From assembly GCA_029931535.1 (NCBI GenBank), contig JAQPZY010000557.1, forward strand, positions 171,308-235,307: a DNA stretch of 64,000 nucleotides. Reading direction: 5' to 3'. This document shows positions 12,301-26,400 of the stretch, piece by piece. The translations under genes were made by a program, and so were the position numbers. The notes beneath the pieces were generated by a model. That model was not told where the DNA came from. It made no database searches and was given only the letters and a program-made list of their open reading frames with translations. Positions within the stretch are counted from its first letter, which is position 1. The number at the start of each line of letters is the position of its first letter. The DNA comes from Margaritifera margaritifera. Lineage: Eukaryota > Mollusca > Bivalvia > Unionida > Margaritiferidae.

Positions 12301-15300
12301 AGCAAGTTACTCTAAAAACAACTGGTGTCACGTTATCCTGATAATTTCTAAGCCTTGCACATGTTGTACCTTCTGACACGAACTTGTTGGCAATAATGCA
12401 ATTGTGAGCAGACCATAACACTTGTTTCCATGTTGTAATCTCGTGTAGGTAATGTGGTATTCTTCATACCTGTTTACAACGGTTTGTACAGAATGATCCA
12501 ATCAGAAACATTCAATGATACCTTGTCAGCTTCTTGAGAAAGTGCAATTGTGTCTGTAACCGAACACTTTATGTCTGCTTACATGACCGTATTCACAATG
12601 CTGCAATTGTGAATTTAGCAAAAATTCTTCATCCCTATTTAGCTCAAGGTAGTGAGAATGGTACAAAATAAGTACACCATAGGATATTATTATTTTCAAA
12701 TCATTGTCTTGACAATAATGTCACTGTCAGTGTTAGAAAGCACTTTATTCTGTTTTGTACGGACGTGTTTCCAACGAAGCAATTGTGACTTTATTGAAAC
12801 TCCTTATACATTTTGACATCAACGTGTTGACGGTCATTCAATTCTGAGTATCACTTGAATGTGTATGCCTCCTGAGGCGAATTTGCTGACAGTGATGTAT
12901 TGGTGAGTATAATGCAACACTCTGCCTCTCTTCACAACAATTTGATAAAAGTATTCCAGTTGGGTATGTAACAATACACATTATACCGGTTTCTATCATT
13001 TTCTTCAATACAACACCATATCATGACGATTTCATCATTTGCATACTTTTCTAGAATTTGAGGTCAAAATGTAGGAAGGGCTCTGTTATGCGCACTAAGG
13101 CGTTATTAGAAATAGGTTGGTGCAAATCGTGAGGAATGTTTGTCTTTTCCCCACATGTGCCTTACTTTAAGGCTGCGAATGTGAAAAGAGATATGTTCTT
13201 CTGACAAAAAAAAATTGCATCAATGTCAACAAGTTGCTCGAAAAACAACTAGTGTCACGTTATCCTGATAATTTCTGAACCTTGCACATGTTGCACCTTC
13301 TGACACGAACTTGTTGGCAATAATGCAATTGTGAGCAGAATATAACACTTGTTACCATGTTGCCATCTCGTGTAGGTAATGTGGTATTCTTTATTCATGT
13401 TTGCAACAGTTTGTACAGAATGATCCAATCAGAAACATTCTATGATACCTTGTCATCTACTTGAAAAAGTGCAATTGTGTCTGTAACCGAACACTTTATG
13501 TCTGCTTACATGACCGTATTCACAATGATGCAATTGTGAATGTAGCAAAAATACTTCATATCTCTTTAGCTCAAGGTAGTGAGATTGGTACAAAATAAGT
13601 ACACCATAGGATATTATTCTTTTCAAATCATTGTCTTGACAATAATGTCATTGTCAGTGTTAGAAAGCACCTTATTCTTTTTTGAGCAGACGTGTTTTCC
13701 AACGAAGGAATTGTGACTTTATTGAAACTCCTTATACGTTTTGACATTAACGTGTTGACGGTCATTCAATTCTGAGTATCACTAGAATGTGTATGTCTCC
13801 TGACGCAAATTTGATGACAGTGATGTATTGGTGAGTATAATGCAACACTCTCTCTCTCTTCACAACAACTGGATGACAGTATTCAGTTGGGTATGTAACA
13901 TGACACATTATACCGTTTTGTATCATCTTGTTCAGCACAACACCATATCATGACGATTTTATCATTTGCATTCTTTTCTAGAATTTGAGTCAACATGTAG
14001 GTACGTCTCTGTTATGCTCACTAAGGCGTCATTGTCAATATGTTGATTGAAATCGTGAGGAAAGTTTGTTTTTTCCCCACAGGTGCCTTACTTTAAGGCT
14101 GTGGATGTGAAAAGAGATATGGTCTTCTGACTTAAAAAAATTGCATCATTGTCAGCAAGTTACTCTAAAAACAACTGGTGTCACGTTATCCTGATAATTT
14201 CTAAGCCTTGCACATGTTGTACCTTCTGACACGAACTTGTTGGCAATAATGCAATTGTGAGCAGACCATAACACTTGTTTCCATGTTGTAATCTCGTGTA
14301 GGTAATGTGGTATTCTTCATACCTGTTTACAACGGTTTGTACAGAATGATCCAATCAGAAACATTCAATGATACCTTGTCAGCTTCTTGAGAAAGTGCAA
14401 TTGTGTCTGTAACCGAACACTTTATGTCTGCTTACATGACCGTATTCACAATGCTGCAATTGTGAATTTAGCAAAAATTCTTCATCCCTATTTAGCTCAA
14501 GGTAGTGAGAATGGTACAAAATAAGTACACCATAGGATATTATTATTTTCAAATCATTGTCTTGACAATAATGTCACTGTCAGTGTTAGAAAGCACTTTA
14601 TTCTGTTTTGTACGGACGTGTTTCCAACGAAGCAATTGTGACTTTATTGAAACTCCTTATACATTTTGACATCAACGTGTTGACGGTCATTCAATTCTGA
14701 GTATCACTTGAATGTGTATGCCTCCTGAGGCGAATTTGCTGACAGTGATGTATTGGTGAGTATAATGCAACACTTTGTCTCTCTTCACAACAATTTGATA
14801 AAAGTATTCCAGTTGGGTATGTAACAATACACATTATACCGGTTTCTATCATTTTCTTCAATACAACACCATATCATGACGATTTCATCATTTGCATACT
14901 TTTCTAGAATTTGAGGTCAAAATGTAGGAAGGGCTCTGTTATGCGCACTAAGGCGTTATTAGAAATAGGTTGGTGCAAATCGTGAGGAATGTTTGTCTTT
15001 TCCCCACATGTGCCTTACTTTAAGGCTGCGAATGTGAAAAGAGATATGTTCTTCTGACAAAAAAAAATTGCATCAATGTCAACAAGTTGCTCGAAAAACA
15101 ACTAGTGTCACGTTATCCTGATAATTTCTGAACCTTGCACATGTTGCACCTTCTGACACGAACTTGTTGGCAATAATGCAATTGTGAGCAGAATATAACA
15201 CTTGTTACCATGTTGCCATCTCGTGTAGGTAATGTGGTATTCTTTATTCATGTTTGCAACAGTTTGTACAGAATGATCCAATCAGAAACATTCTATGATA

Positions 15301-17484
15301 CCTTGTCATCTACTTGAAAAAGTGCAATTGTGTCTGTAACCGAACACTTTATGTCTGCTTACATGACCGTATTCACAATGATGCAATTGTGAATGTAGCA
15401 AAAATACTTCATATCTCTTTAGCTCAAGGTAGTGAGATTGGTACAAAATAAGTACACCATAGGATATTATCCTTTTCAAATCATTGTCTTGACAATAATG
15501 TCATTGACAGTGTTAGAAAGCACCTTATTCTTTTTTGTGCAGACGTTTTTCCAACGAAGGAATTGTGACTTTATTGAAACTCCTTATACGTTTTGACATC
15601 AACGTGTTGACGGTCATTCAATTCTGAGTATCACTAGAATGTGTATTTCTCCTGACAAAAATTTGATGACAGTGATGTATTGGTGAGTAGAATGCAACAC
15701 TCTCTCTCTCTTCACAACAACTTGATGACAGTATTTCAGTTGGGTATGTAACATGACACATTATACCGTTTTGTATCATCTTGTTCAGCACAACACCATA
15801 TCATGACGATTTTATCATTTGCATTCTTTTCTAGAATTTGAGTCAACATGTAGGTACGTCTCTGTTATGCTCACTAAGGCGTCATTGTCAATATGTTGAT
15901 TGAAATCGTGAGGAAAGTTTGTTTTTTCCCCACAGGTGCCTTACTTTAAGGCTGTGGATGTGAAAAGAGATATGGTCTTCTGACTTAAAAAAATTGCATC
16001 ATTGTCAGCAAGTTACTCTAAAAACAACTGGTGTCACGTTATCCTGATAATTTCTAAGCCTTGCACATGTTGTACCTTCTGACACGAACTTGTTGGCAAT
16101 AATGCAATTGTGAGCAGACCATAACACTTGTTTCCATGTTGTAATCTCGTGTAGGTAATGTGGTATTCTTCATACCTGTTTACAACGGTTTGTACAGAAT
16201 GATCCAATCAGAAACATTCAATGATACCTTGTCAGCTTCTTGAGAAAGTGCAATTGTGTCTGTAACCGAACACTTTATGTCTGCTTACATGACCGTATTC
16301 ACAATGCTGCAATTGTGAATTTAGCAAAAATTCTTCATCCCTATTTAGCTCAAGGTAGTGAGAATGGTACAAAATAAGTACACCATAGGATATTATTATT
16401 TTCAAATCATTGTCTTGACAATAATGTCACTGTCAGTGTTAGAAAGCACTTTATTCTGTTTTGTACGGACGTGTTTCCAACGAAGCAGTTGTGACTTTAT
16501 TGAAACTCCTTATACATTTTGACATCAACGTGTTGACGGTCATTCAATTCTGAGTATCACTTGAATGTGTATGCCTCCTGAGGCGAATTTGCTGACAGTG
16601 ATGTATTGGTGAGTATAATGCAACACTCTGTCTCTCTTCACAACAATTTGATAAAAGTATTCCAGTTGGGTATGTAACAATACACATTATACCGGTTTCT
16701 ATCATTTTCTTCAATACAACACCATATCATGACGATTTCATCATTTGCATACTTTTCTAGAATTTGAGGTCAAAATGTAGGAAGGGCTCTGTTATGCGCA
16801 CTAAGGCGTTATTAGAAATAGGTTGGTGCAAATCGTGAGGAATGTTTGTCTTTTCCCCACATGTGCCTTACTTTAAGGCTGCGAATATGAAAAGAGATAT
16901 GATCTTCTGACAAAAAAAAATTGCATCAATGTCAACAAGTTGCTCGAAAAACAACTAGTGTCACGTTATCCTGATAATTTCTGAACCTTGCACATGTTGC
17001 ACCTTCTGACACGAACTTGTTGGCAATAATGCAATTGTGAGCAGAATATATCACTTGTTACCATGTTGCCATCTCGTGTAGGTAATGTGGTATTCTTTAT
17101 TCATGTTTGCAACAGTTTGTACAAAATGATCCAATCAGAAAAATTCTATGATACCTTGTCATCTACTTGAAAAAGTGCAATTGTGTCTGTAACCGAACAC
17201 TTTATGTCTGCTTACATGACCGTATTCATAATGATGCAATTGTGAATGTAGCAAAAATACTTCATATCTCTTTAGCTCAAGGTAGTGAGATTGGTACAAA
17301 ATAAGTACACCATAGGATATTATCCTTTTCAAATCATAGTCTTGACAATAATGTCATTGACAGTGTTAGAAAGCACCTTATTCTTTTTTGTGCAGACGTT
17401 TTTCCAACGAAGGAATTGTGACTTTATTGAAACTCCTTATACGTTTTGACATCAACGTGTTGACGGTCATTCAATTCTGAGTAT

Positions 17485-20400
17485 CACTAGAATGTGTATT
17501 TCTCCTGACAAAAATTTGATGACAGTGATGTATTGGTGAGTAGAATGCAACACTCTCTCTCTCTTCACAACAACTTGATGACAGTATTTCAGTTGGGTAT
17601 GTAACATGACACATTATACCGTTTTGTATCATCTTGTTCAGCACAACACCATATCATGACGATTTTATCATTTGCATTCTTTTCTAGAATTTGAGTCAAC
17701 ATGTAGGTACGTCTCTGTTATGCTCACTAAGGCGTCATTGTCAATATGTTGATTGAAATCGTGAGGAAAGTTTGTTTTTTCCCCACAGGTGCCTTACTTT
17801 AAGACTGTGGATGTGAGAAGAGATATGGTCTTCTGACTTAAAAAAATTGCATCATTGTCAGCAAGTTACTCTAAAAACAACTGGTGTCACGTTATCCTGA
17901 TAATTTCTAAGCCTTGCACATGTTGTACCTTCTGACACGAACTTGTTGGCAATAATGCAATTGTGAGCAGACCATAACACTTGTTTCCATGTTGTAATCT
18001 CGTGTAGGTAATGTGGTATTCTTCATACCTGTTTACAACGGTTTGTACAGAATGATCCAATCAGAAACATTCAATGATACCTTGTCAGCTTCTTGAGAAA
18101 GTGCAATTGTGTCTGTAACCGAACACTTTATGTCTGCTTACATGACCGTATTCACAATGCTGCAATTGTGAATTTAGCAAAAATTCTTCATCCCTATTTA
18201 GCTCAAGGTAGTGAGAATGGTACAAAATAAGTACACCATAGGATATTATTATTTTCAAATCATTGTCTTGACAATAATGTCACTGTCAGTGTTAGAAAGC
18301 ACTTTATTCTGTTTTGTACGGACGTGTTTCCAACGAAGCAATTGTGACTTTATTGAAACTCCTTATACATTTTGACATCAACGTGTTGACGGTCATTCAA
18401 TTCTGAGTATCACTTGAATGTGTATGCCTCCTGAGGCGAATTTGCTGACAGTGATGTATTGGTGAGTATAATGCAACACTCTGCCTCTCTTCACAACAAT
18501 TTGATAAAAGTATTCCAGTTGGGTATGTAACAATACACATTATACCGGTTTCTATCATTTTCTTCAATACAACACCATATCATGACGATTTCATCATTTG
18601 CATACTTTTCTAGAATTTGAGGTCAAAATGTAGGAAGGGCTCTGTTATGCGCACTAAGGCGTTATTAGAAATAGGTTGGTGCAAATCGTGAGGAATGTTT
18701 GTCTTTTCCCCACATGTGCCTTACTTTAAGGCTGCGAATGTGAAAAGAGATATGTTCTTCTGACAAAAAAAAATTGCATCAATGTCAACAAGTTGCTCGA
18801 AAAACAACTAGTGTCACGTTATCCTGATAATTTCTGAACCTTGCACATGTTGCACCTTCTGACACGAACTTGTTGGCAATAATGCAATTGTGAGCAGAAT
18901 ATAACACTTGTTACCATGTTGCCATCTCGTGTAGGTAATGTGGTATTCTTTATTCATGTTTGCAACAGTTTGTACAGAATGATCCAATCAGAAACATTCT
19001 ATGATACCTTGTCATCTACTTGAAAAAGTGCAATTGTGTCTGTAACCGAACACTTTATGTCTGCTTACATGACCGTATTCATAATGATGCAATTGTGAAT
19101 GTAGCAAAAATACTTCATATCTCTTTAGCTCAAGGTAGTGAGATTGGTACAAAATAAGTACACCATAGGATATTATCCTTTTCAAATCATAGTCTTGACA
19201 ACAATATCATTGTCAGTGTTAGAAAGCACTTTATACTTTTTTGAACAGATGTGTTTTCAACGAAGGAATTGTGACTTTATTGAAACTACTTATACATTTT
19301 GACATTAACGTGTTGACTTTCATTCAATTCTGAGTATCACTAGAATGTGTATGTCTCCTGACGCCAATTTGCTGACTGTGATGTATTGGCGAGTATAATG
19401 CAACACTCTATCTCTTTACACAACAACTGGATGACAGTATTCCAGTTGGGTATGTAACATGACACATTATACCGTTTTGTATCATCTTGTTCAGCACAAC
19501 ACCATATCATGACGATTTTATCATTTGCATTCTTTTCTAGAATTTGAGTCAACATGTAGGTACGTCTCTGTTATGCTCACTAAGGCGTCATTGTCAATAT
19601 GTTGATTGAAATCGTGAGGAAAGTTTGTTTTTTCCCCACAGGTGCCTTACTTTAAGGCTGTGGATGTGAAAAGAGATATGGTCTTCTGACTTAAAAAAAT
19701 TGCATCATTGTCAGCAAGTTACTCTAAAAACAACTGGTGTCACGTTATCCTGATAATTTCTAAGCCTTGCACATGTTGTACCTTCTGACACGAACTTGTT
19801 GGCAATAATGCAATTGTGAGCAGACCATAACACTTGTTTCCATGTTGTAATCTCGTGTAGGTAATGTGGTATTCTTCATACCTGTTTACAACGGTTTGTA
19901 CAGAATGATCCAATCAGAAACATTCAATGATACCTTGTCAGCTTCTTGAGAAAGTGCAATTGTGTCTGTAACCGAACACTTTATGTCTGCTTACATGACC
20001 GTATTCACAATGCTGCAATTGTGAATTTAGCAAAAATTCTTCATCCCTATTTAGCTCAAGGTAGTGAGAATGGTACAAAATAAGTACACCATAGGATATT
20101 ATTATTTTCAAATCATTGTCTTGACAATAATGTCACTGTCAGTGTTAGAAAGCACTTTATTCTGTTTTGTACGGACGTGTTTCCAACGAAGCAATTGTGA
20201 CTTTATTGAAACTCCTTATACATTTTGACATCAACGTGTTGACGGTCATTCAATTCTGAGTATCACTTGAATGTGTATGCCTCCTGAGGCGAATTTGCTG
20301 ACAGTGATGTATTGGTGAGTATAATGCAACACTTTGTCTCTCTTCACAACAATTTGATAAAAGTATTCCAGTTGGGTATGTAACAATACACATTATACCG

Positions 20401-23400
20401 GTTTCTATCATTTTCTTCAATACAACACCATATCATGACGATTTCATCATCTGCATACTTTTCTAGAATTTGAGGTCAAAATGTAGGAAGGGCTCTGTTA
20501 TGCGCACTAAGGCGTTATTAGAAATAGGTTGGTGCAAATCGTGAGGAATGTTTGTCTTTTCCCCACATGTGCCTTACTTTAAGGCTGCGAATATGAAAAG
20601 AGATATGTTCTTCTGACAAAAAAAAATTGCATCAATGTCAACAAGTTGCTCGAAAAACAACTAGTGTCACGTTATCCTGATAATTTCTGAACCTTGCACA
20701 TGTTGCACCTTCTGACACGAACTTGTTGGCAATAATGCAATTGTGAGCAGAATATAACACTTGTTACCATGTTGCCATCTCGTGTAGGTAATGTGGTATT
20801 CTTTATTCATGTTTGCAACAGTTTGTAGAGAATGATCCAATCAGAAACATTCTATGATACCTTGTCATCTACTTGAAAAAGTGCAATTGTGTCTGTAACC
20901 GAACACTTTATGTCTGCTTACATGACTGTATTCACAATGATGCAATTGTGAATGTAGCAAAAATACTTCATATCTCTTTAGCTCAAGGTAGAGAGATTGG
21001 TACAAAATAAGTACACCATAGGATATTATTATTTTCAAATCATTGTCTTGACAATAATGTCATTGACAGTGTTAGAAAGCACCTTATTCTTTTTTGTGCA
21101 GACTTTTCTCCAACGAAGGAATTGTGACTTTATTGAAACTCCTTATACGTTTTGACATCAACGTGTTGACGGTCATTCAATTCTGAGTATCACTAGAATG
21201 TGTATTTCTCCTGACAAAAATTTGATGACAGTGATGTATTGGTGAGTAGAATGCAACACTCTCTCTCTCTCTTCACAACAACTTGATGACAGTATTTCAG
21301 TTGGGTATGTAACATGACACATTATACCGTTTTGTATCATCTTGTTCAGCACAACACCATATCATGACGATTTTATCATTTGCATTCTTTTCTAGAATTT
21401 GAGTCAACATGTAGGTACGTCTCTGTTATGCTCACTAAGGCGTCATTGTCAATATGTTGATTGAAATCGTGAGGAAAGTTTGTTTTTTCCCCACAGGTGC
21501 CTTACTTTAAGGCTGTGGATGTGAAAAGAGATATGGTCTTCTGACTTAAAAAAATTGCATCATTGTCAGCAAGTTACTCTAAAAACAACTGGTGTCACGT
21601 TATCCTGATAATTTCTAAGCCTTGCACATGTTGTACCTTCTGACACGAACTTGTTGGCAATAATGCAATTGTGAGCAGACCATAACACTTGTTTCCATGT
21701 TGTAATCTCGTGTAGGTAATGTGGTATTCTTCATACCTGTTTACAACGGTTTGTACAGAATGATCCAATCAGAAACATTCAATGATACCTTGTCAGCTTC
21801 TTGAGAAAGTGCAATTGTGTCTGTAACCGAACACTTTATGTCTGCTTACATGACCGTATTCACAATGCTGCAATTGTGAATTTAGCAAAAATTCTTCATC
21901 CCTATTTAGCTCAAGGTAGTGAGAATGGTACAAAATAAGTACACCATAGGATATTATTATTTTCAAATCATTGTCTTGACAATAATGTCACTGTCAGTGT
22001 TAGAAAGCACTTTATTCTGTTTTGTACGGACGTGTTTCCAACGAAGCAATTGTGACTTTATTGAAACTCCTTATACATTTTGACATCAACGTGTTGACGG
22101 TCATTCAATTCTGAGTATCACTTGAATGTGTATGCCTCCTGAGGCGAATTTGCTGACAGTGATGTATTGGTGAGTATAATGCAACACTTTGTCTCTCTTC
22201 ACAACAATTTGATAAAAGTATTCCAGTTGGGTATGTAACAATACACATTATACCGGTTTCTATCATTTTCTTCAATACAACACCATATCATGACGATTTC
22301 ATCATTTGCATACTTTTCTAGAATTTGAGGTCAAAATGTAGGAAGGGCTCTGTTATGCGCACTAAGGCGTTATTAGAAATAGGTTGGTGCAAATCGTGAG
22401 GAATGTTTGTCTTTTCCCCACATGTGCCTTACTTTAAGGCTGCGAATATGAAAAGAGATATGTTCTTCTGACAAAAAAAAATTGCATCAATGTCAACAAG
22501 TTGCTCGAAAAACAACTAGTGTCACGTTATCCTGATAATTTCTGAACCTTGCACATGTTGCACCTTCTGACACGAACTTGTTGGCAATAATGCAATTGTG
22601 AGCAGAATATAACACTTGTTACCATGTTGCCATCTCGTGTAGGTAATGTGGTATTCTTTATTCATGTTTGCAACAGTTTGTACAGAATGATCCAATCAGA
22701 AACATTCTATGATACCTTGTCATCTACTTGAAAAAGTGCAATTGTGTCTGTAACCGAACACTTTATGTCTGCTTACATGACCGTATTCACAATGATGCAA
22801 TTGTGAATGTAGCAAAAATACTTCATATCTCTTTAGCTCAAGGTAGTGAGATTGGTACAAAATAAGTACACCATAGGATATTATCCTTTTCAAATCATTG
22901 TCTTGACAACAATATCATTGTCAGTGTTAGAAAGCACTGTATACTTTTTTGAACAGATGTGTTTCCAACGAAGCAATTGTGACTTTATTGAAACTACTTA
23001 TACATTTTGACATCAACGTGTTGACGGTCATTCAATTCTGAGTATCACTAGAATGTGTATGTCTCCTGACGCCAATTTGCTGACTGTGATGTATTGGCGA
23101 GTATAATGCAACACTCTATCTCTTTACACAACAACTGGATGACAGTATTCCAGTTGGGTATGTAACATGACACATTATACCGTTTTGTATCATCTTGTTC
23201 AACACAACACCATATCATGACAATTTTATCATTTGCATTCTTTTCTATAATTTGAGTCAACATGTAGGTACGTCTCTGTTATGCTCACTAAGGCGTCATT
23301 GTCAATATGTTGATTGAAATCGTGAGGAAAGTTTGTTTTTTCCCCACAGGTGCCTTACTTTAAGGCTGTGGATGTGAAAAGAGATATGGTCTTCTGACTT

Positions 23401-26400
23401 AAAAAAATTGCATCATTGTCAGCAAGTTACTCTAAAAACAACTGGTGTCACGTTATCCTGATAATTTCTAAGCCTTGCACATGTTGTACCTTCTGACACG
23501 AACTTGTTGGCAATAATGCAATTGTGAGCAGACCATAACACTTGTTTCCATGTTGTAATCTCGTGTAGGTAATGTGGTATTCTTCATACCTGTTTACAAC
23601 GGTTTGTACAGAATGATCCAATCAGAAACATTCAATGATACCTTGTCAGCTTCTTGAGAAAGTGCAATTGTGTCTGTAACCGAACACTTTATGTCTGCTT
23701 ACATGACCGTATTCACAATGCTGCAATTGTGAATTTAGCAAAAATTCTTCATCCCTATTTAGCTCAAGGTAGTGAGAATGGTACAAAATAAGTACACCAT
23801 AGGATATTATTATTTTCAAATCATTGTCTTGACAATAATGTCACTGTCAGTGTTAGAAAGCACTTTATTCTGTTTTGTACGGACGTGTTTCCAACGAAGC
23901 AATTGTGACTTTATTGAAACTCCTTATACATTTTCACATCAACGTGTTGACGGTCATTCAATTCTGAGTATCACTTGAATGTGTATGCCTCCTGAGGCGA
24001 ATTTGCTGACAGTGATGTATTGGTGAGTATAATGCAACACTTTGTCTCTCTTCACAACAATTTGATAAAAGTATTCCAGTTGGGTATGTAACAATACACA
24101 TTATACCGGTTTCTATCATTTTCTTCAATACAACACCATATCATGACGATTTCATCATTTGCATACTTTTCTAGAATTTGAGGTCAAAATGTAGGAAGGG
24201 CTCTGTTATGCGCACTAAGGCGTTATTAGAAATAGGTTGGTGCAAATCGTGAGGAATGTTTGTCTTTTCCCCACATGTGCCTTACTTTAAGGCTGCGAAT
24301 ATGAAAAGAGATATGTTCTTCTGACAAAAAAAAATTGCATCAATGTCAACAAGTTGCTCGAAAAACAACTAGTGTCACGTTATCCTGATAATTTCTGAAC
24401 CTTGCACATGTTGCACCTTCTGACACGAACTTGTTGGCAATAATGCAATTGTGAGCAGAATATAACACTTGTTACCATGTTGCCATCTCGTGTAGGTAAT
24501 GTGGTATTCTTTATTCATGTTTGCAACAGTTTGTAGAGAATGATCCAATCAGAAACATTCTATGATACCTTGTCATCTACTTGAAAAAGTGCAATTGTGT
24601 CTGTAACCGAACACTTTATGTCTGCTTACATGACTGTATTCACAATGATGCAATTGTGAATGTAGCAAAAATACTTCATATCTCTTTAGCTCAAGGTAGA
24701 GAGATTGGTACAAAATAAGTACACCATAGGATATTATTATTTTCAAATCATTGTCTTGACAATAATGTCATTGACAGTGTTAGAAAGCACCTTATTCTTT
24801 TTTGTGCAGACTTTTCTAAAACGAAGGAATTGTGACTTTATTGAAACTCCTTATACGTTTTGACATCAACGTGTTGACGGTCATTCAATTCTGAGTATCA
24901 CTAGAATGTGTATTTCTCCTGACAAAAATTTGATGACAGTGATGTATTGGTGAGTAGAATGCAACACTCTCTCTCTCTTCACAACAACTTGATGACAGTA
25001 TTTCAGTTGGGTATGTAACATGACACATTATACCGTTTTGTATCATCTTGTTCAGCACAACACCATATCATGACGATTTTATCATTTGCATTCTTTTCTA
25101 GAATTTGAGTCAACATGTAGGTACGTCTCTGTTATGCTCACTAAGGCGTCATTGTCAATATGTTGATTGAAATCGTGAGGAAAGTTTGTTTTTTCCCCAC
25201 AGGTGCCTTACTTTAAGGCTGTGGATGTGAAAAGAGATATGGTCTTCTGACTTAAAAAAATTGCATCATTGTCAGCAAGTTACTCTAAAAACAACTGGTG
25301 TCACGTTATCCTGATAATTTCTAAGCCTTGCACATGTTGTACCTTCTGACACGAACTTGTTGGCAATAATGCAATTGTGAGCAGACCATAACACTTGTTT
25401 CCATGTTGTAATCTCGTGTAGGTAATGTGGTATTCTTCATACCTGTTTACAACGGTTTGTACAGAATGATCCAATCAGAAACATTCAATGATACCTTGTC
25501 AGCTTCTTGAGAAAGTGCAATTGTGTCTGTAACCGAACACTTTATGTCTGCTTACATGACCGTATTCACAATGCTGCAATTGTGAATTTAGCAAAAATTC
25601 TTCATCCCTATTTAGCTCAAGGTAGTGAGAATGGTACAAAATAAGTACACCATAGGATATTATTATTTTCAAATCATTGTCTTGACAATAATGTCACTGT
25701 CAGTGTTAGAAAGCACTTTATTCTGTTTTGTACGGACGTGTTTCCAACGAAGCAATTGTGACTTTATTGAAACTCCTTATACATTTTCACATCAACGTGT
25801 TGACGGTCATTCAATTCTGAGTATCACTTGAATGTGTATGCCTCCTGAGGCGAATTTGCTGACAGTGATGTATTGGTGAGTATAATGCAACACTTTGTCT
25901 CTCTTCACAACAATTTGATAAAAGTATTCCAGTTGGGTATGTAACAATACACATTATACCGGTTTCTATCATTTTCTTCAATACAACACCATATCATGAC
26001 GATTTCATCATTTGCATACTTTTCTAGAATTTGAGGTCAAAATGTAGGAAGGGCTCTGTTATGCGCACTAAGGCGTTATTAGAAATAGGTTGGTGCAAAT
26101 CGTGAGGAATGTTTGTCTTTTCCCCACATGTGCCTTACTTTAAGGCTGCGAATATGAAAAGAGATATGTTCTTCTGACAAAAAAAAATTGCATCAATGTC
26201 AACAAGTTGCTCGAAAAACAACTAGTGTCACGTTATCCTGATAATTTCTGAACCTTGCACATGTTGCACCTTCTGACACGAACTTGTTGGCAATAATGCA
26301 ATTGTGAGCAGAATATAACACTTGTTACCATGTTGCCATCTCGTGTAGGTAATGTGGTATTCTTTATTCATGTTTGCAACAGTTTGTACAGAATGATCCA

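Noticed and set aside
19340..19555. Identical or near-identical 71-codon minus-strand frames at 19340, 23048, 26754 and 30461
   Set aside because: They repeat every about 3,707 bp only because they lie in the variant A monomer. Other A monomers carry stops or changes, and there is no domain or codon signal.
23772..25831. 68-codon frames at 5239, 23772 and 25625 with the same protein
   Set aside because: These are readings of monomer B. One substitution (TTTTGACATC against TTTTCACATC) opens or closes the frame, and most B copies are closed.
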